The notes: a model not told the origin generated them from the letters alone. Counted from the stretch's first letter, positions 1 to 6,651 are shown. The stretch: DNA of 11,339 bases from Bacteroidetes bacterium UBA6183 (GCA_002422865.1 DITN01000082.1:1-11339); one strand, 5' to 3'. Numbers and translations: made by a program.

Positions 1-829
1 CACGAATGGTATCCCCTATTCCATCCTCCAGCAAAGCACCAATTCCAAGCGCACTTTTAATACGGCCATCATCTCCATCACCCGCTTCAGTAACACCCAA
101 ATGCAAAGGATACATCATGTTGTTTTCGTTCATGGTTTTAACCAATAAACGGTAAGCTTCCACCATCACTTGGGTATTGCTGCTTTTCATGCTCAACACA
201 ATGTTGTAAAAGCCTTCATCTTCGCAAATGCGTAAAAATTCCATCGCACTCTCAACCATTCCCAATGGAGAGTCGCCATACCTACTCATGATCCTGTCGC
301 TTAAACTACCATGATTGGTACCGATACGCATGGCTGTTCCGTGTTCTTTACAAATACGAACCAGCGGTGTAAACTTTTCACGGATACGTTCTAACTCTTC
401 TGCATAAGCAGCATCGGTGTATTCTATAATATCAAACTTCTTTTTATCAGCGTAATTACCCGGGTTAACACGCACCTTTTCTACAATTTTTGCAGCCACC
501 TCTGCAGCATTTGGCGTAAAGTGTATATCCGCTACCAAAGGAACATGAATACCACGTTTGCGTAACTCAGCTTTTATATGCTCCAGATTTTTAGCCTCAT
601 TGATACTTGGCGCTGTTAATCGCACCAACTCGCAGCCGGCTTGTACCATGCGTTCTATTTGAGCCACAGAACCCATCGTATCCATGGTATCGGTTGTGGT
701 CATACTTTGCACACGAATGGGATAATCACTACCCATGTATAAATCACCAATTTTTACGGTTGATGTTTTTCTACGTTTATACTGGTGTAAACTACCACAA
801 AAACCTGCTATATCCTGAGTATGTTGCAT
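1..829 (-). CDS. ispG: IspG, 4-hydroxy-3-methylbut-2-enyl diphosphate synthase (N-terminal part, 3' end outside window)
   Basis: IspG (GcpE) is a cytosolic iron-sulfur enzyme. It reductively opens MEcPP to HMBPP, the next-to-last step of the MEP isoprenoid pathway. My translation from the ATG at 827-829 gives 276 residues with no stop before the window edge. The family N-terminal TIM-barrel is clear: VQSMTTTDT at about residues 40-48, then VRLTAPS, VADIHF, VRVNPGN, RIGTNHGSLSDR, and HLGVTEAGDGDDGR at 243-256. The cysteines that bind the 4Fe-4S cluster sit near the C-terminus and are not in view. Bacteroidota, like plants, usually have a long IspG with an extra middle domain; the window ends about where that would begin, so this cannot be tested here. 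A good promoter match lies 47 bases upstream. The short-chain dehydrogenase gene upstream is co-oriented, 59 bases away. Identification is firm. Confidence 0.95.
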   Translation of the reverse strand, partial: MQHTQDIAGFCGSLHQYKRRKTSTVKIGDLYMGSDYPIRVQSMTTTDTMDTMGSVAQIERMVQAGCELVRLTAPSINEAKNLEHIKAELRKRGIHVPLVADIHFTPNAAEVAAKIVEKVRVNPGNYADKKKFDIIEYTDAAYAEELERIREKFTPLVRICKEHGTAMRIGTNHGSLSDRIMSRYGDSPLGMVESAMEFLRICEDEGFYNIVLSMKSSNTQVMVEAYRLLVKTMNENNMMYPLHLGVTEAGDGDDGRIKSALGIGALLEDGIGDTIR

Positions 830-875
830 ACTTTTATTCAACTAATCTGTACGTAAATTTTAAAGAAACAAGGTG

Positions 876-903
876 CAAAAATAATATTTTAAATGTCACC
901 CAA
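876..903 (-). promoter_or_regulatory. Candidate Bacteroidota-type promoter for ispG
   Basis: On the minus strand, TTG (901-903), a 17-base spacer and TATTTTTG (876-883) match the Bacteroidota form TTG-N17-23-TAnnTTTG. Transcription would start near 870, about 40 bases before the ispG ATG. The element overlaps the stop codon of the upstream dehydrogenase gene, so ispG may have its own promoter besides any readthrough. Sequence match only. Confidence 0.5.
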
Positions 904-1596
904 CTGCGGGCGAATTACAATTTCCTCTACATCAGCACTACTACTTAACTCATAAACAGCCTTAATAGTTTTTGCCACATCATCAACTTGTATAAATCTA
1001 TTTGCGGGTAAATCAACCCCTGCCCACGAATTGGTTAAGGTTGCCCCCGGCATAACCGCAGTTACACGTACACCATGAGTTTTTAACTCATAACGCAATT
1101 GTTTACTTAATCCCAACATGGCAAATTTGCTAATGCTGTATGAACCGCCAGCCTCATATGCTTGTAAACTGGCAATAGAACAAATATTAAAAATATGTCC
1201 GCTTTCAGCTTGCATCATGGCAGGTAAAAAACCTCTACTGATGTAGTATGCACTGGCAACATTAGTTTGTAATAAATGTTCAAGCGTTCCTTCCTTTTCA
1301 TCAATTACTTTTCCGGGAATAAACACCCCGGCATTATTTACCAACACATCAACCTTAGGGTAAGTGTTATTAATGGTCTCAATAAAACTTTTCACCTCAT
1401 CGGTTTTGCTCACATCACACACCAACATGGCATGTTTACCGCTGGGGTTAATCGCATTTAACTTTTCGGCAAGTTGGTTTAGTTCTGTTTTATTGCGGGC
1501 GCAACCGGCCACATTAAATCCCATGTGGGCAAAAGTTTCGGCAACAGCCAAACCAATTCCTTTTGTACAACCTGTTACAACAACCGTTTTGTGCAT
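889..1596 (-). CDS. Short-chain dehydrogenase/reductase (classical SDR), substrate unknown
   Basis: A 235-residue cytosolic NAD(P)-dependent oxidoreductase of the classical SDR family, at the usual length. Landmarks in order: cofactor glycine motif TGCTKGIG (8-15), D61-V62 for the adenine ring, NNAG (87-90), N112, catalytic S140, Y153 and K157 (YSISK), and PG (183-184). All four members of the Asn-Ser-Tyr-Lys catalytic set are present, so it should be active. An arginine and lysine after the glycine motif (ARNK, 33-36) suggest NADPH rather than NADH, but this is inference. Members reduce or oxidise many alcohols, sugars and acyl groups, and nothing here fixes the substrate. No signal peptide. 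The ATG at 1594-1596 is two residues before the first beta strand, as is usual. It is co-oriented with ispG, 59 bases away, and divergent from the lipid transporter. Confidence 0.9.
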   Translation of the reverse strand: MHKTVVVTGCTKGIGLAVAETFAHMGFNVAGCARNKTELNQLAEKLNAINPSGKHAMLVCDVSKTDEVKSFIETINNTYPKVDVLVNNAGVFIPGKVIDEKEGTLEHLLQTNVASAYYISRGFLPAMMQAESGHIFNICSIASLQAYEAGGSYSISKFAMLGLSKQLRYELKTHGVRVTAVMPGATLTNSWAGVDLPANRFIQVDDVAKTIKAVYELSSSADVEEIVIRPQLGDI

Positions 1597-1626
1597 ACTT
1601 GATTTTATTTATAAAAATTAAAAGGC

Positions 1627-1634
1627 CAAAAATA
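1627..1634 (-). promoter_or_regulatory. Candidate -7 box for the SDR gene
   Basis: TATTTTTG on the minus strand is a full match to the Bacteroidota -7 element TAnnTTTG. It would start transcription about 24 bases before the SDR start codon. The nearest upstream TTTG (1661-1664, minus) is 26 bases away, longer than usual, so the -33 half is doubtful. This 85-base gap also has to hold the promoter of the divergent transporter, for which only an imperfect TATATTTA (1649-1656, plus) is visible. Confidence 0.35.
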
Positions 1635-1681
1635 GGCTTAAGTATGCATATATTTACCGCCAAATACAACTAAGGTTTACT

Positions 1682-2425
1682 ATGAAGTTTTTTGAGCATT
1701 TTGGCAACTACACCTTGTTTTTGCTAGGGTTGTTTAAACGCCCTGAGCGATTTAAGGTTTTTGCAAAACAAACTTTAAACGAAATGAGCTCGATTGGTGT
1801 GGGTTCTTTTGGCATTGTTTCGTTAATTTCGGTATTTACAGGTGCAGTTGCTACCATACAAATTGGCGTGCAGCTGGTAAGCGGATTGGTACCTGATTAT
1901 ATGTTAGGCACCTTTGTTCGCGACAGTAATATTTACGAGTTTTCGCCAACCATTACTTGTTTGGTATTAGCCGGTAAAGTGGGCAGCAGCATTGCATCAG
2001 AAATGGGTACCATGAAAGTAACCGAACAAATTGATGCATTAGAAATCATGGGTATAAACTCTGCTAATTATTTGGTGTTACCTAAAATACTTGCCGGTGT
2101 GCTTACCATACCACTTCTAGTGGTTTATTCAATGGTACTGTCAATTATTGGTGGCGCTTTATCAGGCGTATTAGGCGATATTATAAGTGCAGATGCATAT
2201 GTAAGGGGATTACGCACCGATTTTGTACCATTTTCTGTAGGCTTTGCATTAATTAAAGCAACAACTTTTGCATTTTTAATAACAAGCATTAGTGCATACC
2301 ACGGTTACCGCACAGAGGGTGGCGCACTTGAGGTAGGAAGAAGCAGCACAATGGCCGTGGTATACAGTGCTGTTGCTGTAATTATTTTCGATTACTTACT
2401 TTCTGACATTTTATTGGCCGCTTAA
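1682..2425 (+). CDS. mlaE: MlaE/YrbE-family ABC transporter permease
   Basis: An inner-membrane permease of 247 residues, normal for MlaE. In Mla systems this subunit, with the ATPase MlaF and a substrate-binding MCE protein, moves phospholipids between the inner and outer membranes. After an amphipathic N-terminal stretch there are about five hydrophobic segments (roughly 40-65, 88-105, 135-165, 185-205, 222-245). The family signatures are present: LAGKVGSSIASEMGTMKVTEQIDALEIMG spans 96-124, and YHGYRTEGGALEVGRSST lies at 206-223. The ATPase gene follows after four bases, so the two are certainly one unit. No mlaD (MCE) gene follows in this window. The start is the first ATG and lies just before the amphipathic helix. 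The gene symbol is by family; the lipid cargo and direction are not readable from sequence. Confidence 0.9.
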   Translation: MKFFEHFGNYTLFLLGLFKRPERFKVFAKQTLNEMSSIGVGSFGIVSLISVFTGAVATIQIGVQLVSGLVPDYMLGTFVRDSNIYEFSPTITCLVLAGKVGSSIASEMGTMKVTEQIDALEIMGINSANYLVLPKILAGVLTIPLLVVYSMVLSIIGGALSGVLGDIISADAYVRGLRTDFVPFSVGFALIKATTFAFLITSISAYHGYRTEGGALEVGRSSTMAVVYSAVAVIIFDYLLSDILLAA

Positions 2426-2429
2426 ACAT

Positions 2430-3158
2430 ATGATTCAATTAAAAAACATTAGAAAAAGTTTCAACGGCAAAGTTGTGCTTGATGATATTTCGGCTAGTTT
2501 TTATCCTGGTAAAGCTAATTTTGTTATTGGTGCAAGTGGTAGCGGAAAAAGTGTGATGATGAAGTGTATGGTGGGTTTGATTGATGTTGACCAAGGTGAA
2601 ATTTTTTACGGACCAGATGATTTTGTGCACAAAAGTTATGAAGAACGTAAGCTAATTAGAAAAGAAATTGGCATGTTGTTTCAAGGCACTGCACTATTTG
2701 ATTCGTTAAGCGTGGAAGATAATATTGCTTTCCCATTACGTATGTTCACTAAAATGACACCTGAAGAGGTTTTAGAACGGGTTAACTTTTGTTTGCAACG
2801 CGTAAATTTACCCAACGTAAATAAACTTTACCCCTCAAACTTAAGTGGTGGTATGAAAAAACGTGTGGGTATTGCTAGAGCCATTGCTTTAAATCCTAAA
2901 TATTTATTTTGTGATGAACCTAACTCTGGTTTAGATCCTCTTACCTCGCGCTTAATAGATGAGTTGATTAAAGAAATAACCATCGAGTATAACATCACCA
3001 CTGTTATTAATACCCACGACATGAAAAGTTTATTCGACATGGGTGATAACATCATATACATTTACCAAGGTAAAAAAGATTGGGAAGGTGAAAAATCATT
3101 GATCAGAAGTTCGGGGAACAGCCGGTTATTGGAATTTATGAAGGCTTCGGAATTTTAG
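2430..3158 (+). CDS. mlaF: MlaF-type ABC transporter ATP-binding protein
   Basis: The ATPase partner of the upstream permease: 242 residues, cytoplasmic face of the inner membrane. All ABC motifs are intact. These are Walker A GASGSGKS (34-41), Q-loop Q85, signature LSGGMKKR (138-145), Walker B YLFCDEP (158-164, catalytic E163), D-loop SGLDP (166-170) and switch histidine H196. The LSGGMKKR form, with a lysine-rich turn after the glycines, is the MlaF/Mkl-type signature rather than the LSGGQ of most importers. Walker B carries a cysteine just before the aspartate, a tolerated change. The start codon is four bases after the permease stop. The next gene downstream is 145 bases away and unrelated, so the operon appears to end here. 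No clear hairpin terminator is visible after it. Confidence 0.92.
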   Translation: MIQLKNIRKSFNGKVVLDDISASFYPGKANFVIGASGSGKSVMMKCMVGLIDVDQGEIFYGPDDFVHKSYEERKLIRKEIGMLFQGTALFDSLSVEDNIAFPLRMFTKMTPEEVLERVNFCLQRVNLPNVNKLYPSNLSGGMKKRVGIARAIALNPKYLFCDEPNSGLDPLTSRLIDELIKEITIEYNITTVINTHDMKSLFDMGDNIIYIYQGKKDWEGEKSLIRSSGNSRLLEFMKASEF

Positions 3159-3303
3159 CTTCTTCTTACCAATACTTTACTATTTCTTGTGGTTGACAAT
3201 TGGGGTTAAAGACTTAAATAGTTGTCGCTACCACCATGCACTGTACAAACATTTTTCGCACAGGGCAATATTGTTTATTAAAAAACCATTAATTTGCCTT
3301 GGT

Positions 3304-3999
3304 ATGAAAATGATACACAAACCGATATTCTTCACATTAACATTACTAACTGTAGGTTTTATCGCCTGTAAACATAACCCACAAGAAGAAGTTACACCGG
3401 TATTGAATAATCCCGGCAATAACACCACCAACGATTCGGTGAGTTTTCAAACAGAGATTCTTCCGTTGCTTGTTGGAAATTGTGCCATGACCGGTTGCCA
3501 TGATGCAGCAAGTGCAGCAGAAGGTGTTGTTTTAAACAATTACAACAACGTAATCAATACGGCAAAAGTTATAGCCTTTAATCCCAACAATAGTGAACTT
3601 TATGAAGTTTTATTGGAAACAGATCCTGATAAACGTATGCCTCGTCCGCCTGCAGCACCACTTACTCAAGCACAAATTGCATTAATTGCCAGATGGATTA
3701 ACCAAGGTGCACGCAATACCAACATTGTAAGGTGTGATACCAATACCTTTACATTTGGGGCCGTGCAAACCATCATCAATAACAACTGTGGTGGTTGCCA
3801 TAGCAGTGCAAACCCGCAAGGTGGTATCAACTTAAGCGATTACAACAACATTAAACAACAAACACAAAGTGGTAAACTGTTGGGCAGTATCAATCATTTA
3901 CCCGGTAATAGTGCCATGCCTAAAGGTGGGAATAAATTAGAAGCCTGTAAAATTACCATTATACAAAAATGGGCAGCCGCTGGTTACCTCAATAATTAA
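3304..3999 (+). CDS. Two-domain c-type cytochrome-like lipoprotein (one CxxCH, one CX4CH site)
   Basis: A 231-residue predicted lipoprotein with two repeats of a small cytochrome-like domain related to the planctomycete-type cytochrome c domain. I start it at the ATG at 3304 because a lipoprotein signal follows: MKM, a hydrophobic run, then FIAC with lipid-bearing C22. The open frame reaches back to 3187, but that adds 39 residues that would bury the signal. Domain 1 (about 45-138) has C60-AMTG-C65-H66, a heme-type site with four instead of two residues between the cysteines, and M112 in RMP as possible second ligand. Domain 2 (about 150-231) has the standard C162-GG-C165-H166 and M205 in AMPKGG. 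Both end in a WI/WA..GA/GY..N helix. C144 and C215 flank domain 2 and could form a disulfide. It is the first of five tightly spaced genes. Partners and redox role are unknown. An in-frame ATG at 3310 is an alternative start. Confidence 0.85.
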   Translation: MKMIHKPIFFTLTLLTVGFIACKHNPQEEVTPVLNNPGNNTTNDSVSFQTEILPLLVGNCAMTGCHDAASAAEGVVLNNYNNVINTAKVIAFNPNNSELYEVLLETDPDKRMPRPPAAPLTQAQIALIARWINQGARNTNIVRCDTNTFTFGAVQTIINNNCGGCHSSANPQGGINLSDYNNIKQQTQSGKLLGSINHLPGNSAMPKGGNKLEACKITIIQKWAAAGYLNN

Positions 4000-4005
4000 A
4001 ATAAC

Positions 4006-4476
4006 ATGTATAAATCCTTCCTAGTAATTTTTGTATTGGCATTGTTCATCAGCAGTTGTAGTCATTATGATGAAATTCAAAAAAATGCAAAAGAGAGTGC
4101 AGCCGGTGATGACGAAAGCCACAACTCGGGACAAAACTGCATGAGTTGCCACAACAAAGGAGGATACAACGAGGCTGTGCAAGAAGGTGGATGGTGGAAT
4201 ATTGCCGGCACAGCCTACCAATCGGGTAACACGGCCAATGAAGGAAGTATTGAGTTATGGACCGGCCCCAATAGAACAGGATCGCTCATTTATAAATTGC
4301 CAATTGATATTTTAGGAAACTTTTATACCGGAAAAATCGTAAATTTTAAAGGTGGGGCTTTTCCTGTGCTGATTGATAAAAATGGAAACATGAATAAGGC
4401 CATGCAAAGTTCAACCCTTAACGGTGCTTGTAACAGTTGTCATGGTGTGAGTACACCCGTAATTTCGTTTAATTAA
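4006..4476 (+). CDS. Diheme CxxCH lipoprotein with a beta-rich middle domain
   Basis: A 156-residue protein with a lipoprotein signal (MYKSFLVIFVLALFISSC, lipid-bearing C18). It has two standard heme-attachment sites, C45-MS-C48-H49 and C142-NS-C145-H146, placed at the two ends of the mature chain. Between them (about 60-132) is a stretch rich in glycine, aromatic and beta-forming residues (GGWWNIAGTAYQSG, SIELWTG, LPIDILGNFYTG). It resembles a small carboxypeptidase-regulatory-like beta-sandwich that brings the two hemes together. That fold is inferred from residue pattern. It starts six bases after the preceding cytochrome gene, and the next gene begins five bases after its stop. It probably sits in the periplasm or on the outer membrane, anchored by lipid. 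I do not recognise a named protein; an electron carrier is the natural reading. Confidence 0.82.
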   Translation: MYKSFLVIFVLALFISSCSHYDEIQKNAKESAAGDDESHNSGQNCMSCHNKGGYNEAVQEGGWWNIAGTAYQSGNTANEGSIELWTGPNRTGSLIYKLPIDILGNFYTGKIVNFKGGAFPVLIDKNGNMNKAMQSSTLNGACNSCHGVSTPVISFN

Positions 4477-4481
4477 TTGTG

Positions 4482-4838
4482 ATGAAAAAAATATTATACT
4501 TATCAATTACTGCACTTACTTTAAGTTTAAGTGCTTGTTATTATGATACAGAAGAAGAATTGTATCCAAATAGTTTTGGTGGAAACAAAGACACCGCAAG
4601 TGTTACCTACAGCGCAACCATTGCGCCTATGTTGGCTGCTAATTGTACCAGCTGTCACACAGCAGGAGGCAATTCACCTGATTTAACCACCTATGCAAAT
4701 GTGTTTGCCAACAAAGACCGTGTAAAAGCACGTGCTGTTGATGGCAATCCTTCTCCTATGCCTTCAAGTGGTTTAATGAGTTTAACCAACCGAAATGCAT
4801 TGGCTGCATGGATAGCAGCAGGTGCTCCTAAAAACTAA
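4482..4838 (+). CDS. Small monoheme c-type cytochrome lipoprotein
   Basis: A 118-residue lipoprotein with one heme site. The ATG at 4482 is preferred over the GTG just before it. The signal MKKILYLSITALTLSLSAC puts the lipid on C19, and the mature chain opens with acidic residues (YYDTEEEL). The cytochrome domain has C55-TS-C58-H59 and the likely second ligand M93 in SPMPSSG. It closes with AAWIAAGAPKN. The order (IAPML..NC..CH, a Y-N-V stretch, M-P, then W-I-x-x-G-A) is the same as in both domains of the gene at 3304, so the two genes probably share ancestry by duplication. It has five-base gaps on either side (after the diheme gene and before the barrel gene). The likely role is a single-electron shuttle in the periplasm or at the outer membrane; the partner is unknown. 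Confidence 0.85.
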   Translation: MKKILYLSITALTLSLSACYYDTEEELYPNSFGGNKDTASVTYSATIAPMLAANCTSCHTAGGNSPDLTTYANVFANKDRVKARAVDGNPSPMPSSGLMSLTNRNALAAWIAAGAPKN

Positions 4839-4843
4839 TATTC

Positions 4844-5758
4844 ATGAAAAAGATTGCAATCATAATGGCTTTGTTCATGGCCAACAACTTATTCGCTCAA
4901 GAGGATTTATTAAAAATGATGGAGGAAGAAACGCCAACAAAACCTACTCCTGTTTTTGCCTCGTTTAAATCAACGCGTTTGGTAAACTTGCATACCAACG
5001 AACAAATGAAAGCCAAACATTTGGACTTCCGCATACAACACCGTTTTCAACCCATGCAAATTGACAAAGAAAATGTGTATGGCCTGTACAACATGTTTGG
5101 GGTTGATGGCGCAGTAATGCGCTTAGGTTTTGAATATGGTGTTACTGATAAACTGATGATGGGATTTGGAAGAAGTAACTTAGGCAAAACCTACGACCTA
5201 ATGGCCAAATACAAAATACTACAACAAACACGCGGTAAAAAAAGTATGCCAATTAGTGTAAACTACTTTGGTAATATCGGAATCAACACACTTGAATTTG
5301 CCGATAAAACACGTAATAATTTTTTCACTTCACGTTTATCGTTTGTAAACCAACTGATCATTACACGTAAGTTTAACGATTATGTTTCGGTAGCCATTAC
5401 ACCAACCATGGTGCATCAAAATTTGGTGGAAACCAAAGCACAATCGCATGATATTTATGCAATAGGTTTGGGTGCATCCGTAAAAATATCACGCAGTGCA
5501 CGTTTTAATTTTGAATACATACCACGCCTAAATGCGCGTGATGATAAAAAACTAGATGGAACCCAATATTATGATGCCTTTGCTTTTGGCCTAGACGTTG
5601 AAACCGGTGGACACGTATTTCAATTACATTTCACCAATGGTGCAGGATTAATTGAACAACAATTTATCTCGCAAAATGCAAACAAGCTCAGTTTAAATAC
5701 ACTTCGTTTTGGGTTTAACCTTTCGCGTGTATTTAGTTTAGAAAAAGAAGGAAAATAA
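4844..5758 (+). CDS. DUF5777-like outer-membrane beta-barrel protein
   Basis: A 304-residue secreted protein. A signal peptide (MKKIAIIMALFMANNLFA, cut before Q19) is followed by an acidic stretch and then alternating polar/hydrophobic strands, typical of a small outer-membrane barrel. From memory of the family, landmarks such as FKSTRLVNLHT (41-51), LDFRIQHRF (60-68), MRLGFEYGVTDKLMMGFGRS (92-111), KTYDLMAKYKIL and the closing strand TLRFGFNLSRVFSL match the Bacteroidota DUF5777 barrel family. Function of that family is not established. It follows three cytochrome lipoprotein genes by five bases and precedes a YceI gene by 34. That context suggests it is a channel or scaffold for the cytochromes, which is inference. 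An unrelated porin-like role is also possible. No cysteine or heme site is present in it. Confidence 0.8.
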   Translation: MKKIAIIMALFMANNLFAQEDLLKMMEEETPTKPTPVFASFKSTRLVNLHTNEQMKAKHLDFRIQHRFQPMQIDKENVYGLYNMFGVDGAVMRLGFEYGVTDKLMMGFGRSNLGKTYDLMAKYKILQQTRGKKSMPISVNYFGNIGINTLEFADKTRNNFFTSRLSFVNQLIITRKFNDYVSVAITPTMVHQNLVETKAQSHDIYAIGLGASVKISRSARFNFEYIPRLNARDDKKLDGTQYYDAFAFGLDVETGGHVFQLHFTNGAGLIEQQFISQNANKLSLNTLRFGFNLSRVFSLEKEGK

Positions 5759-5792
5759 ACCTGGCATTATTCATGCACATCAATAAAAAACA

Positions 5793-6338
5793 ATGAAAAA
5801 TATAATCATCATGTTGGTTGCTTTAATTGGATTAAGCATCAGCGCAACTGCTCAAATATACCGTACATCTAACGGTAAAATTGATTTTTTTAGTAAAACA
5901 CCCGTTGAAGATATTGAAGCACACAGCACAACTACTGTTGTATTGCTTAATACCAAAACCAATGACGTGGTTTTTCAGGTATTAAATACCTCATTCAACT
6001 TTCCAAACAAATTAATGCAAGAGCATTTTAATGAGAAATACATGGAGAGTGAAAAATATGCAAACAGTACTTTCTCCGGAAAAATTAATGAAACCATTGA
6101 TTACACCAAAGATGGAACTTATGATGTAACGGTTACAGGTAAGTTAAATGTACACGGTGTAGAGCAAGTAAGAACCATTACCGGTAAGATTACAGTGAAA
6201 GGACAAAGCATACAATTGGTAAGCGATTTTAAAGTAAAAGTAGCCGACCATAAAATAGAAATACCTAAATTGGTTACCGCTAAAATTGCTGAAGAAATTG
6301 AAGTGCATGTTGATGCAACACTTGCACCTAAAAAATAA
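5793..6338 (+). CDS. YceI-like secreted lipid-binding protein
   Basis: A 181-residue periplasmic protein with signal peptide (MKNIIIMLVALIGLSISATA, cut before Q21). The mature part has the YceI-type pattern. An opening strand (GKIDFFSKTPVEDIEAHS) resembles the first strand of the lipocalin-like barrel. FNFPNKLMQEHFNEKYMESEKYANSTFSGKI at 68-98 fits the helix-strand core where family members carry the MRDRHM-like region. Then come V-T-G-K-L-N-V-HG-V (114-123) and a final set of strands. YceI proteins of known structure hold a polyisoprenoid such as a quinone in the barrel; the ligand here is not shown. It is the last gene of the cytochrome run, 27 bases before a terminator hairpin. A quinone or isoprenoid carrier for the cytochromes is plausible but inferred. 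Confidence 0.85.
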   Translation: MKNIIIMLVALIGLSISATAQIYRTSNGKIDFFSKTPVEDIEAHSTTTVVLLNTKTNDVVFQVLNTSFNFPNKLMQEHFNEKYMESEKYANSTFSGKINETIDYTKDGTYDVTVTGKLNVHGVEQVRTITGKITVKGQSIQLVSDFKVKVADHKIEIPKLVTAKIAEEIEVHVDATLAPKK

Positions 6339-6343
6339 TTATA

Positions 6344-6448
6344 ACAAACCCTTTATTAACAAAAGAGGCTGTCTACTAGATGGCCTTTTTTATTGGGCGA
6401 TGGGCGATGCCCAATCGCAATGTAGATTTCGCCCTTTCAGGGCTTTGT
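6344..6448. repeat. Intergenic palindromic repeat, copy 1
   Basis: A 105-base unit with four parts in order: an AT-rich block (6344-6364), a terminator hairpin (6366-6391), an imperfect palindrome (6397-6418: GCGA-TGGGC, loop GAT, GCCCA, a one-base bulge, TCGC) and a conserved block (6426-6448) whose core GCCCTTTCAGGGC is itself a five-pair hairpin. The AT-rich block matches copy 2 in 19 of 21 bases, and the last block matches in 23 of 23. The middle hairpins differ in sequence but keep their folds. It has no coding content. It looks like a REP-like or MITE-like element; family unknown. Confidence 0.75.
6366..6391 (+). terminator. Rho-independent terminator of the cytochrome-YceI operon
   Basis: A nine-base-pair stem (6366-6374 with 6378-6386, two G-U pairs) and a three-base loop is followed directly by six Ts. 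It starts 27 bases after the yceI-like stop. The hairpin is part of repeat copy 1. Confidence 0.75.
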
Positions 6449-6506
6449 CATACAATAAAAGTATTAATGATTAGAGACGAAACTCTGGCACCTTAAAATA
6501 ATTAAC

Positions 6507-6633
6507 ACAAACTCTTTATTAATAAAAACAGGCCACTTTTTGAAAGCGCCCTGTTTTTTTATGGTGCGATGTGCGTTGCACATCGCACTTGTATTTCGCC
6601 CTTTCAGGGCTTTGTGTGTTAACTAATAAAGAG
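6507..6633. repeat. Intergenic palindromic repeat, copy 2, with terminal inverted repeats
   Basis: The same layout as copy 1, 163-167 bases downstream: AT-rich block (6507-6527), terminator hairpin (6525-6560), a perfect 11-pair palindrome with loop GTT (6564-6588) and the conserved 23-base block (6593-6615). Unlike copy 1 it is bracketed by perfect ten-base inverted repeats, CTCTTTATTA at 6512-6521 and TAATAAAGAG at 6624-6633, with AAA on both outer sides. This is how a small non-autonomous mobile element would look, but the ends are AT-rich and short, so chance is possible. No transposase is encoded nearby. Confidence 0.7.
6525..6560. terminator. Bidirectional terminator between converging operons
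   Basis: AAAACAGG (6525-6532) pairs with CCTGTTTT (6550-6557) around an inner CTTT/AAAG stem. A run of seven Ts follows on the plus strand and a run of As precedes on the left, so it can stop transcripts from both sides. It lies between the yceI-like gene (plus) and the ZIP transporter (minus, ending 6652). Confidence 0.6.
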
Positions 6634-6651
6634 AAAACTCATGTTGTTTAT

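Noticed and set aside
607..948. 113-residue open frame on the plus strand over the ispG start
   Set aside because: Opposite strand of ispG and its promoter; no signal peptide, domain or ribosome site.
3159..3303. 145-base gap after the MlaF-type gene
   Set aside because: No gene or good terminator seen. A six-pair stem (GACAAT with GTTGTC) lacks a T-run, and TTAATTTG at 3289-3296 misses the -7 consensus by one base with no well-spaced -33.
6344..6633. CRISPR array
   Set aside because: Only two copies, each unit over 100 bases with internal palindromes, and no cas genes; not the repeat-spacer pattern.
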